From Porphyromonadaceae bacterium W3.11 (lineage in GTDB: Bacteria > Bacteroidota > Bacteroidia > Bacteroidales > Porphyromonadaceae): DNA of 64,000 nucleotides. Shown piece after piece: positions 1 through 7,485 of the stretch. Under the pieces are notes generated by a model, which was given only the letters and a program-made list of their open reading frames with translations, ran no database searches and had not been told where the DNA came from. The DNA is taken from assembly GCA_030434245.1 (NCBI GenBank), contig JAUISX010000001.1, positions 310,001 through 374,000 on the forward strand, written 5' to 3'. The first letter of the stretch is position 1, and each line of letters begins with the position of its first letter. The position numbers and the translations under genes are program-made.

Positions 1-3000
1 AGGCTCTTCGAGGAGGCAGTACGATACTTCGATACGGTCATTAATCCTCCCTATATCTTTTCTGGGGAGGTAGATCCCATCTGGGCGAAGAAGGAGTGGC
101 TACGCATCGGTGGGTATATGCAGCCAGGTGGGCATTTACTTTTTAGCGACCCGCAGTATCACCCCGAGGGATCTGTCATCCGAGTGACGGGTGTCCGCAC
201 ACTCCTCGACAAGCCCTACGCTCCACAGCTCACCCTCTCCAATGCACCAGCTGCACTCAGTGTGAGTAACGCCCTCTCCAAGCTCGAAGCAGACAAGGTG
301 ATAGCCGAGCGAGAGCGGAGGGCACAGCAACGCTCGCAGCGACAGGACTACCAGCAGGCGCTGGAGTTCATCGGGATGGTCGAAAAGGCTATTGAAGGGC
401 TGGAGGGCTTTACGGCGAGGATAAAACCGAGCGTCGTGGAGACCATGGCCATCCTCATGGGGAGTCAGGCAACACAGTTTAGTTTTGTGCAAGCGATCAA
501 CTCGATGGAGGCAGCTCCTTTTGTGGTCAATTATGACCCCAGCACCAAGCGAGTAGTCATCAGTAAAGGCATCATTCGCCATCAGACCATCGGCATTAGT
601 GATTTGACGGCCAATCGACCAGCTACTGATTATCGGTACTGGTCAATTCCAGAGTACATCTCGCCAGCACTTACTGATGATTTCGCCAGCTATTACATCT
701 ATGCCAAGGTGGTAAAGGATGGACAAACAGGTAACTACCTCTTGTCCGCTGACCCGATAGACTTTGAGAGCGATCCGCTGAGTTACCACCTGCTCATCGG
801 CACGCTCTCCAGCATCGTGGATGGCGATCGTGCGTACAACAAACTCTACGGATATAGCCTTTTGAGCCCAGGTCAAATGGTCCTAAATAGCATCTCGAGC
901 TCCAATAGTGCTATGACCATTAACCTCGAGACTGGCGAGATTTACTCCGATAGCATCTCTTTTAAGCGTCCAGATACTGGGGCGAAAGAGAATGTTGGTG
1001 ATGCCATCGCGGAGCAGGAAGCGAAAGTAGATGAAGAACAGCGAGCCAGAGAGGAAGCGATAAGAATAGAGCGGGAAGCGAGGCTTAAGGCAGAAGAGGA
1101 AGCGAGGCAGGCGAGGGTAGAGCTAGAAGAGCTCCTGCAGTCATTAAAAGACAGCACTACCTCTGACACGTCCACACTAACTGAACTTATCAATAAGGTT
1201 AATCTCACCCTTGATAATCTACAAGAGCAAGTAGATGGCGAGGTGTCGAACTGGTTCTATCCGGGGTCTCCGAGTACAACAAAGCTACCTGAGAGCGAAT
1301 GGATTACGGACGCTATCAGGACTAGGCATATAGGTGATACATATACATCCACAGATACCTCTGGTCAGTATATGGGTAAGAGCTGGAGGTACACAACGAA
1401 CTTCACATGGGTAGAGATTGCCGATACGCTCATCTCACAAGCTCTAGCTATGGCGAGTAAGGCGAAGACCGTGGCCGACGGCAAGAGTACCACATTCCTT
1501 GTGAAGCCTACAAAGTACGAGGAGGGCGATACGTGGGTAATGGAGTCATCGCAAGTGGTGAATGGGATTTCGTACGAGGCTGGTACGATGCTATTTGCCA
1601 AGCAGGGAAGTAGTGTGTTTATTGAAAGCCACTGGGTTGACAAAGTACGGTACATCGGTGCAACACAGCTCAGGGAGAGTGAAGCTGCCAGCAAGGCAGC
1701 ATGGGAAGCTTATGCCAATGCACAAGCCAAGCTCGCAGAGGAGCAAGCCATCGCTAATGCTGATGGGAAGATTACAGCAGAAGAGCAAGCAAGGATTGAT
1801 GCAGTAAAGAAAGCAGTAGAGACAGCCAAGGCTTATGCTTTAGCACAGGATGAACTCCTGAAAAAACAGCAGGAGGCCTATGCGGACGGGGTCCTGACTG
1901 AAGCAGAGAAGAGAGCAATAGCCGTCGCTCAAGCAAAGGCTAATCTGGCGGAGACTAATGCAAAGGCATACGCAGACGGGGTGGTTACAGAGGCGGAGAA
2001 GAAAGCGATAGCAGAAGCAAAATCAGCCTATGAAAAAGCCCTGAGCGAAGCCAAATCATACACCGACCTTAAGGCATCCGTGGAGGTCATTGACGCAAAT
2101 ACAAAGAGATTCAAGAATGTAGCAGGTTATTCGAAGAATGAATACTTAACTGGTTATATGGTGATAACATCGCCAATTCAGCCCAGACGAATGACAAGGA
2201 CGATTATTGATGGCTTCAATTACGTGGGTTCGAACATTGGCATCGGCTCATTCGAGCTGGATATATCTGCATATATAGTCAACGCAACGGGCTGGAATAC
2301 ACTCTCGTTCGTCCAGCGTGGGAGCGTGAACATTCCAAAGGTTCAGGTGGCGAGAACAGCTGCCGACATAACAGGAGCACTCGTGTTTATAATTGGATTA
2401 GCAAACACAAAGTGGGGCTATCCTAAGGTAGCGGTAAGAGACAGCATCGTCGGGTACTCTACTCCGCCTGATAGCTACAAGGATGGGTGGAGCATAACCG
2501 TCACTGATGACATATCAATGTACCACACCATCACAGAAGTTCCTGGAACGAATCTAGAATCGGAGCTTAAGGGTGCTGTCAAGGCGACCACCGACCTAAA
2601 GACCTACACAGACGGAGCGTTTGCGGACGGCATAATAAGTAAAGCGGAAGCCATCAGCATCGAGAAGCTGAAGAACGGGGTCAATGAAGCGTGGTCACGT
2701 GCGTTCGGCGAGTACTCCAAAGTATTCGCAAATCCAGCGCTGGTTGGCACATCAAAGACGACGTTAGAGAACACTAAGATAAGCCTCGCAGGGGCAAAAG
2801 ACGCTCTGCTGTCAGCAATCACCACAGCGATAGCAGACGGAAAGAGTACCCCCGCCGAGAAGTCCGCGGTAGACAAAGCTTACGCAGACTTTAACACCAA
2901 GCTACAAGCATTCCAGAGCGCACTCAAGGACGCAGAAAAGGCGATAAGCGATAGGATAGGTGCAATAGTGGACACCAGAGATACGAACCAACCGCCAAAT

Positions 3001-4773
3001 TGGTATCGTAAGAATTACCGCTATACCACCGTCAAGGAGTTTAAGTTTCAAGGTGTTATTGAAATTCCGAAGGTCTGGAGGGATGGCTCGTATTGCACGC
3101 TTGAGACGACAGTCAATTGGAGTAATTCAAGTGGCGGACGAGTGACGCAGAAAGCGACTCTTAACAGCGGTCAGGAGTTGTATCGTGTCGGTAGTGCTGA
3201 TGATAGTGCGTGGGGCGAATGGAGCAATCTCAAAGCGGAGGTACAAGAGATCAACGCTGGGCTTTCCAACGCAAATACGCTTATTGAGACACTCGAGACC
3301 ATCACTAAGCAACTGAAGGAGGGCAAACTTGATGCCAGCAAGTTCGATGACATCCGCTACCTCACCGACGCCCTCCAGCACGGCGAGACCACCATCGCTG
3401 GCGGTCTCATCCTCACTAAATCCATCCTCATGAGTAACGTGAGTGGCGGGATCACAACCGCCATCTCAGGCTACAACGAGGGGGGCGGTGTCGCTTTCGA
3501 AGCAGGGATCAAGAACTATAAGCAAGAGAACCACACCTCCCGAGTGGTAATCAACCACGACGGAACAGCTCGATTCGGCGACATGTATGTCAATACCGAA
3601 GATGAGGATGTCGTGAAATTTATAGATCAGTCGTCTGGAAAAAATCACGAGTATCTGAAGTTTGGTGGAACTGCCCCCAGCGAAAGCTACATGAACGATC
3701 AGAGTACAGTGATTAAAGAGTTCCCGATGCCGTCTGTACGAGCTGAAAACAAGAGTGGCGAGTTCCTTATTGGGAAAGAATATGAGAGTGTCGAAAGCAA
3801 CAGAGAGATAAGGCATGAGTTCGAATTAACCGCTACCGCGGTGGCAGTCGCAATTCGGGAAAATCTTAACTCCGGAGGACTATCGATTATGTCAGCCCGT
3901 TCTGCTTATGAGCTAGGAAGTGACCGAGGAGACAGAATAATTAACTATCTGCCTGCCTGGGCGAATAGCACTGCTCATGTGGAAGTCAAAGTGTACAATA
4001 AATCTGGAGTCGTCGTATGGAGCGACACAAGCACGAAAGTTACAGCAAGTGCACACGCCAAGGGAGGCTCTGTCTCATACACGGAAATCTTACCCCTCGA
4101 GGATATCCAAGATGTGCAGACCCAGACGAAGAAAGTATATATGCGCATTCCAGCAAATGTAATGGTAAAAGGGTACAAATGGAGGGTTTATCTTGTGGTG
4201 AATGGCTCTGCAAGCGACGGAGGAAGTTCTTATCGAGCATATACAAATGCGGGTAAAGAGTTCGTCCCTTACGACCTCTCAAAACCCTTTGTGGCACTAG
4301 CGAAAGACCGTGTAGCGTTTTTCTTTGGACGACAAAGGCAGATACTATTCAACTACTTAAGCAACTGGGTGGTGAAAATAGTGGGGGATGTCCTCGTGCA
4401 AGGTGTTATAAAAGCAAATGCAATAGAAGCTGACGAGTGGAAAGGCAGCGGTGCCGTCCTCGCTGGTGCCATGTTTGATGAGAATGGCAAAGAGCTGAAG
4501 GGCTTCGGGAAGTATAAGAATAGGTCAGGGCAGAGCTATGGTAGTACAGTCTATTCTTATAATAGTAAGCTCTACACTGTCTACCACTCCATCCCACACA
4601 GCCGATACGTGCCGGTCGTGCAGGTCTCAGGAGAGACAGGAAACAATGGCGGATGGTCTCTTACGACACGAGTCTATAGTGTCTCGGCATATAGCTTTAC
4701 GGTGGGCATAATCACCAATGGAGACAATAAAACACGAAATGGGCTATCCTACGTAGCCTACCAAGCTGACTAA
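1..4773 (+). CDS. Prophage tail-tip/fibre-like structural protein (5' end outside window)
   Basis: The frame is open from base 1, so the gene begins upstream; the first in-window Met at 118 is internal. At least 1590 residues are visible. The N-terminal visible part resembles Siphovirus-type tail-tip proteins. The middle is alanine/lysine/glutamate-rich, probably coiled coil. It carries five copies of a short DG-x-[ILVS]-[TS]-x-x-E motif, preceded by A-Y/A-x-A. Modules with the pattern Gly-Asp-x-Trp and a C-terminal Ser/Tyr/Thr-rich domain fit a host-recognition protein. The gene ends at a strong bidirectional terminator. Base composition is visibly richer in GC than the rest of the window, consistent with phage origin. 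The exact tail role (tip, fibre or baseplate) cannot be decided from sequence alone. Confidence 0.75.
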   Translation, partial: RLFEEAVRYFDTVINPPYIFSGEVDPIWAKKEWLRIGGYMQPGGHLLFSDPQYHPEGSVIRVTGVRTLLDKPYAPQLTLSNAPAALSVSNALSKLEADKVIAERERRAQQRSQRQDYQQALEFIGMVEKAIEGLEGFTARIKPSVVETMAILMGSQATQFSFVQAINSMEAAPFVVNYDPSTKRVVISKGIIRHQTIGISDLTANRPATDYRYWSIPEYISPALTDDFASYYIYAKVVKDGQTGNYLLSADPIDFESDPLSYHLLIGTLSSIVDGDRAYNKLYGYSLLSPGQMVLNSISSSNSAMTINLETGEIYSDSISFKRPDTGAKENVGDAIAEQEAKVDEEQRAREEAIRIEREARLKAEEEARQARVELEELLQSLKDSTTSDTSTLTELINKVNLTLDNLQEQVDGEVSNWFYPGSPSTTKLPESEWITDAIRTRHIGDTYTSTDTSGQYMGKSWRYTTNFTWVEIADTLISQALAMASKAKTVADGKSTTFLVKPTKYEEGDTWVMESSQVVNGISYEAGTMLFAKQGSSVFIESHWVDKVRYIGATQLRESEAASKAAWEAYANAQAKLAEEQAIANADGKITAEEQARIDAVKKAVETAKAYALAQDELLKKQQEAYADGVLTEAEKRAIAVAQAKANLAETNAKAYADGVVTEAEKKAIAEAKSAYEKALSEAKSYTDLKASVEVIDANTKRFKNVAGYSKNEYLTGYMVITSPIQPRRMTRTIIDGFNYVGSNIGIGSFELDISAYIVNATGWNTLSFVQRGSVNIPKVQVARTAADITGALVFIIGLANTKWGYPKVAVRDSIVGYSTPPDSYKDGWSITVTDDISMYHTITEVPGTNLESELKGAVKATTDLKTYTDGAFADGIISKAEAISIEKLKNGVNEAWSRAFGEYSKVFANPALVGTSKTTLENTKISLAGAKDALLSAITTAIADGKSTPAEKSAVDKAYADFNTKLQAFQSALKDAEKAISDRIGAIVDTRDTNQPPNWYRKNYRYTTVKEFKFQGVIEIPKVWRDGSYCTLETTVNWSNSSGGRVTQKATLNSGQELYRVGSADDSAWGEWSNLKAEVQEINAGLSNANTLIETLETITKQLKEGKLDASKFDDIRYLTDALQHGETTIAGGLILTKSILMSNVSGGITTAISGYNEGGGVAFEAGIKNYKQENHTSRVVINHDGTARFGDMYVNTEDEDVVKFIDQSSGKNHEYLKFGGTAPSESYMNDQSTVIKEFPMPSVRAENKSGEFLIGKEYESVESNREIRHEFELTATAVAVAIRENLNSGGLSIMSARSAYELGSDRGDRIINYLPAWANSTAHVEVKVYNKSGVVVWSDTSTKVTASAHAKGGSVSYTEILPLEDIQDVQTQTKKVYMRIPANVMVKGYKWRVYLVVNGSASDGGSSYRAYTNAGKEFVPYDLSKPFVALAKDRVAFFFGRQRQILFNYLSNWVVKIVGDVLVQGVIKANAIEADEWKGSGAVLAGAMFDENGKELKGFGKYKNRSGQSYGSTVYSYNSKLYTVYHSIPHSRYVPVVQVSGETGNNGGWSLTTRVYSVSAYSFTVGIITNGDNKTRNGLSYVAYQAD
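1753..2860 (+). repeat. Five EF-hand-loop-like ADG repeats inside the tail protein
   Basis: Five coding repeats follow the pattern A-D-G-x-[ILVS]-[TS]-x-[AE]-E, at about 1753-1795, 1876-1911, 1966-2001, 2617-2650 and 2828-2860. The first reads NADGKITAEEQARID, the next two YADGVLTEAEK and YADGVVTEAEK. The first three are spaced about 105 and 90 bp apart; the last two lie further downstream. The Asp-Gly-x-[hydrophobic]-[Ser/Thr]-x-x-Glu spacing is like the second half of an EF-hand loop, but full calcium ligands are not evident. Confidence 0.6.
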
Positions 4774-4824
4774 GAGAAAGAGGGAGGAGCGACCAGTATA
4801 GTCACTCCTCCCTCTCCTTTTCTC
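4774..4824. terminator. Bidirectional terminator between convergent genes
   Basis: A long inverted repeat (arms around GAGAAAGAGGGAGGAG and CTCCTCCCTCT...TTTCTC) lies between the stop of the tail gene and the stop of the convergent lipoprotein gene. It probably ends transcription from both sides. Confidence 0.75.
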
Positions 4825-4839
4825 TGTTGGAAAGTTATC

Positions 4840-5412
4840 TTATTGCTTTCCCTCCGCTTTTAATGCCTCCCACTCCGCTTTGGTGATAGGGATGGCAGTA
4901 AAGGCCTCCTTGAAGAGCCTATACACTTCATCGTAATCCCCCGCCTTGTAAGCCTTGCGAATTCCCTCGCTTGCTTCCTTCATCACTGCGTTAGGGATGT
5001 ACGCCCCTACGTCACCCTCTACGATTGGGATAAGGATACGCACATCTCGCCAGTCGAGGAATCCCTCGTTAAGAGAGCCATCCTCTGAGATGATCATTTC
5101 TCCCCACATCTTTATCCTGGCGTTAGCGATATCTCTTTGTTCATCGCCGACTCCAATGTTTGTTTCACGTTTATAGATTGGATCGTAAAAATAAAACATT
5201 AGTGCCTTCTCCACGACCTCCTTCGGCGTCAAACGCTTGAACTGATCCCCCTCCACGGTGGGGATTGTATTATCCTCAATTACCCTCATACCATCATTTT
5301 TAATGTTAACATAAACGAAAGCACCATCCTTGAGCACCTTCGGCTTTTTGTCCCCGTTACACGCTGTAAGCAATGCCACTACTGCCAGCATCATCACTAA
5401 TACCTTTTTCAT
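4840..5412 (-). CDS. Putative lipoprotein in prophage end
   Basis: 190 residues. The N terminus is a lipoprotein signal (MKKVLVMMLAVVALLTACNG) with lipobox L-T-A-C, so the mature protein starts at Cys18 and is membrane anchored. The rest is a soluble, charged domain with no motif I recognise. It is convergent with the tail gene and divergent from the KilA-N gene. A TAnnTTTG box sits 35 bp upstream of the start, so it has its own promoter and could be expressed from the lysogen. A role in lysogenic conversion or superinfection exclusion is possible, since phage lipoproteins often do this, but nothing here proves it. Confidence 0.75.
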   Translation of the reverse strand: MKKVLVMMLAVVALLTACNGDKKPKVLKDGAFVYVNIKNDGMRVIEDNTIPTVEGDQFKRLTPKEVVEKALMFYFYDPIYKRETNIGVGDEQRDIANARIKMWGEMIISEDGSLNEGFLDWRDVRILIPIVEGDVGAYIPNAVMKEASEGIRKAYKAGDYDEVYRLFKEAFTAIPITKAEWEALKAEGKQ

Positions 5413-5447
5413 ATTATTTTAGTTTTTATAATTAATTGATTCTTTTA

Positions 5448-5455
5448 CAAATATA
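5448..5455 (-). promoter_or_regulatory. Putative -7 box (TATATTTG) of the lipoprotein gene
   Basis: On the minus strand the bases read TATATTTG, matching the Bacteroidetes -7 consensus TAnnTTTG, 35 bp before the ATG. No clear -33 TTTG is visible. Confidence 0.5.
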
Positions 5456-5540
5456 CACTAATCCGCGTATATAGTTAGATAAATCCGTCAATAGTTGCGG
5501 ATTCGCCCCCATCATTGTGTTGTATCTCCTGATATAATCT

Positions 5541-5570
5541 TTTGCAGTTCCAATAATTTCTGTATATTTG
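5541..5570 (+). promoter_or_regulatory. Promoter of the KilA-N leader (TTTG-18-TATATTTG)
   Basis: TTTG at 5541-5544 and TATATTTG at 5563-5570 are separated by 18 bp, close to the usual Bacteroidetes spacing. Transcription would start near 5576, placing the antisense segment at the very 5' end of the RNA. Confidence 0.6.
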
Positions 5571-5574
5571 TCGT

Positions 5575-5628
5575 GCTAACAATCTAAGAGGGCGGAAGCT
5601 CTCGACACATAAACGAGGGCTATTTTTA
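5575..5628 (+). ncRNA. Candidate short self-terminating antisense RNA (C4-like)
   Basis: The predicted transcript starts with bases 5575-5590, which pair over 16 nt (one G-U) with 5700-5715 of the downstream leader, on the same strand. A hairpin (GCTCTCG 5598-5604 with CGAGGGC 5614-5620) followed by TATTTTTAT would end a roughly 50-nt RNA. The layout parallels phage P1 C4 RNA, a processed antisense RNA that blocks the co-transcribed ant antirepressor message. No sequence similarity to P1 C4 is claimed. Confidence 0.45.
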
Positions 5629-5655
5629 TATCCGCTCACTTGGAAAAATAAAACT

Positions 5656-5742
5656 GCGGTCGTACCCCTGCGTGGTAGGTTAATGCCCCACAAACAAATC
5701 TCTTGGATTGTTAGCAGCAGGAAAGGCGACCGCTTTTTATTA
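5656..5742 (+). promoter_or_regulatory. Branched leader structure with terminator-like end before the KilA-N gene
   Basis: GCGGTCG (5656-5662) pairs with CGACCGC (5727-5733), immediately followed by TTTTTATT. Inside are CCTGC/GCAGG, GTGG/CCAC and a hairpin with arms AACAAATC and GATTGTT. The whole resembles a multi-branched attenuator ending 10 bp before the start codon at 5752. Bases 5700-5715, the antisense target, lie within one internal arm, so antisense pairing and folding would compete. Confidence 0.5.
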
Positions 5743-5751
5743 CTTACAATT

Positions 5752-6357
5752 ATGGTACAGAAATCGACCAACATCTTTGCCTACGAAGGCAACAACATCA
5801 CCTTTGCTAAGGGCGACGACCTTATGATCAACGCAACCCAAATGGCACGACCTTTTGGAAAAAGACCAGCCAAATGGCTTGAACTTCCATCTACTCAAGA
5901 ATTCATTTCTCAGCTCTCAGCTATCCGAAAATCGGATAGGTTAATCGAAACAGTTAATGGTGTTGGTACATGGATGCACGAAGATGTAGCACTTGAATTT
6001 GCAAGATGGTTGTCCCCACTGTTTGCTATTTGGTGTAATGACCGTATCAAGCAACTTCTCCTTGATGGTGTAACCTATCTCGAGCCGAAGGCCTTTAAGG
6101 ACGTGCCGATGGTGATCACTTCAGAGGGTAAGCAAGGGTACTACTTCCGTGATGTGCTGAGCGCTGTGGGGTATTCTCGTATGAGTGGCACCGCAAACGA
6201 CTATAAGAAGCGGTACCCCAATGACTTCTTTCAACTCGCAGGTCGTAACTATTGTAGCCCTCGCATCGCACAGCTCATAGGGAAGAGGGCTGAGATTCGA
6301 CAGCTCGAAGCCGAGATGATGCAGTCACTCCCAAGTGGAGAGGAGGTGTGCTTATGA
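5752..6357 (+). CDS. KilA-N domain protein, probable phage antirepressor
   Basis: 201 residues from ATG 5752; an in-frame ATG at 5683 is rejected because it lies inside the structured leader. Residues about 5-90 fit the KilA-N DNA-binding domain: the conserved D-L-M-I-N-A-T-Q-M region, then W-M-H-E-D-V-A-L-E-F-A-R-W-L-S-P and F-A-I-W-C-N-D-R-I. The C-terminal half (from about residue 110) is a second small domain of unknown type. KilA-N proteins are common in phage regulatory regions, where several act as antirepressors. Control by the leader RNA is inferred. The stop overlaps the next ATG (ATGA), so the two genes are translationally coupled. Confidence 0.8.
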   Translation: MVQKSTNIFAYEGNNITFAKGDDLMINATQMARPFGKRPAKWLELPSTQEFISQLSAIRKSDRLIETVNGVGTWMHEDVALEFARWLSPLFAIWCNDRIKQLLLDGVTYLEPKAFKDVPMVITSEGKQGYYFRDVLSAVGYSRMSGTANDYKKRYPNDFFQLAGRNYCSPRIAQLIGKRAEIRQLEAEMMQSLPSGEEVCL

Positions 6358-6608
6358 TGCGTGCTGGAAAAGCAGTACAGGATGCTCGAATGAGGTTCTT
6401 GGATGACTTATTCTCGTGGGATTCGGCTACTAATATGTATCGGAGCTTATCCAATGCATGTCTGCGACTGACGATTAACTATCTCTATTATAATGAGAGT
6501 ACAGGGGTAATACCGACTACGAAGGATATTGACGAACTCAGACTACTGTACGACTTGGTAGATTGGCTCGGCAATGTGGCTGAAGCCGAAGGGGAGGAGT
6601 TGAAGTAG
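6354..6608 (+). CDS. Small hypothetical phage protein
   Basis: 84 residues from ATG 6354, which overlaps the preceding stop as ATGA and has a good AGGAGG ribosome site about 8 bp upstream. A GTG at 6348 would add two residues but fits the ribosome site less well. The protein is acidic and probably all helical, with no recognised domain. Coupling to the KilA-N gene suggests a partner in the same regulatory step. A strong terminator follows. Confidence 0.65.
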   Translation: MMRAGKAVQDARMRFLDDLFSWDSATNMYRSLSNACLRLTINYLYYNESTGVIPTTKDIDELRLLYDLVDWLGNVAEAEGEELK

Positions 6609-6630
6609 TCGCTATTAAGTGACAAATGAG

Positions 6631-6665
6631 GAAGCCCGGGCTATTTCGGTAGCCCGGGCTTTTTC
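6631..6665 (+). terminator. Strong intrinsic terminator
   Basis: AAGCCCGGGCTA, loop TTTCGG, TAGCCCGGGCTT, then TTTT: a 12-bp GC-rich stem and U run ending the KilA-N operon. Confidence 0.9.
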
Positions 6666-6741
6666 GTTCGTTCGCCGCTCGACCACCACCAGAGAGGCAC
6701 CCGAATAATATTATAAATGTACGTGTGCGTCACAATCAAAT

Positions 6742-6823
6742 GAGCCGTTTCGTTTTTCATCCTCTCCATTTTCTATACAACATAGAGAGCCATTTCGTTT
6801 TGTCTTTGAGAGCCGTTTCGTTT
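6742..6823 (+). repeat. Three direct GAGCC[GA]TTTCGTTT repeats
   Basis: Copies start at 6742, 6787 and 6810 (spacings 45 and 23 bp). Each has GAGCC, G or A, then TTTCGTTT. They lie between the last phage terminator and the host-like restriction genes. Confidence 0.7.
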
Positions 6824-6850
6824 CGGCGATTATACATAGGAAAGAAAAAT

Positions 6851-6888
6851 CCATCTCATAGGAAAAATATTTTTTTCCTATGAGATGG
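6851..6888. repeat. 38-bp hairpin with CCTATGAGA arms
   Basis: Arms CCATCTCATAGGAAAAA and TTTTTCCTATGAGATGG pair perfectly over 17 bp around a 4-base loop. The element and the bases to its right resemble the hairpin at 51978-52029, suggesting a dispersed intergenic repeat family. Confidence 0.65.
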
Positions 6889-7188
6889 AGAAACGTTTCT
6901 TATATGAAGAATTACCGCAGTATTCCGATTAAGAAGTTGACATCAAACATTTCGTTTAATCACTATTATAACAACATACTTTTAGCCTATTCAAAACAAA
7001 TGTGATTTAGTAACCGTGTGATACAACATAAAATTAAAGATAACATAATGTTGATTGGACAAACATCTTTAATTCACATCATTTTAGCTCATCCATTTAC
7101 AGTAATACATGAGTTATCATTAAAGTTATATTACATCCTTCATAGGTACTCCTAAAGGCGAAATTCATTTCGTTTTTTTCTAATTTAT

Positions 7189-7221
7189 AAAACTTCCTTT
7201 CAATACTTAAAAGGAAGTTTT
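7189..7221. repeat. Inverted repeat overlapping the mcrBC promoter
   Basis: AAAACTTCCTTT (7189-7200) and AAAGGAAGTTTT (7210-7221) form a 12-bp stem followed by TTG. It can end incoming transcription and also overlaps the -33 element at 7220, so it may be a regulator site. Confidence 0.5.
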
Positions 7222-7251
7222 TGCAGTATTCGCATCAGGGGCGTACATTTG
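7220..7251 (+). promoter_or_regulatory. Promoter for the McrBC-like operon (TTTG-20-TACATTTG)
   Basis: TTTG at 7220-7223 and TACATTTG at 7244-7251 with exactly 20 bp between fit the Bacteroidetes sigma factor consensus. The leader to the start at 7486 would be about 230 nt. A second -7-like TATATTTG is at 7348-7355. Confidence 0.65.
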
Positions 7252-7485
7252 TTGAAATGAATGAATATAATTTCTAAAATCTCGCTTCCTTGTGAAAACT
7301 TGAATCATTTATCTTGATAATAATGGGATAACTTGTACTAAAAGGATTATATTTGCGATGAAGAGGGTTGTGTGTAAAAGCTATTATGACTGTTAGTTTT
7401 TCTTATTACTAAGCCAACCCTTTCTTCTTTTTCCAATATCGTTCACATAGGACAACATGTAGTATTAATTTAACTTTGATAAGAT

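Larger units (their letters stand above)
6666..7219. other. Intergenic region at the prophage edge
   Basis: No credible gene is seen. It holds three direct GAGCC[GA]TTTCGTTT repeats, a 38-bp near-perfect hairpin, further TTTCGTTT copies at about 6948 and 7167, an inverted repeat with ATTAAAGAT/ATCTTTAAT arms (about 7033-7073), and an inverted repeat overlapping the mcrBC promoter. The prophage junction probably lies here, but no attachment core can be named without the left end. Confidence 0.5.

Noticed and set aside
5683-5751. Longer KilA-N start at 5683
   Set aside because: The added 23 codons lie inside the terminator-like leader structure and would not resemble a KilA-N N terminus.
5475-5774. 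99-codon minus-strand frame across the KilA-N leader
   Set aside because: It runs through the stems and antisense segment that explain the sequence better, has no ribosome site and no recognisable protein.
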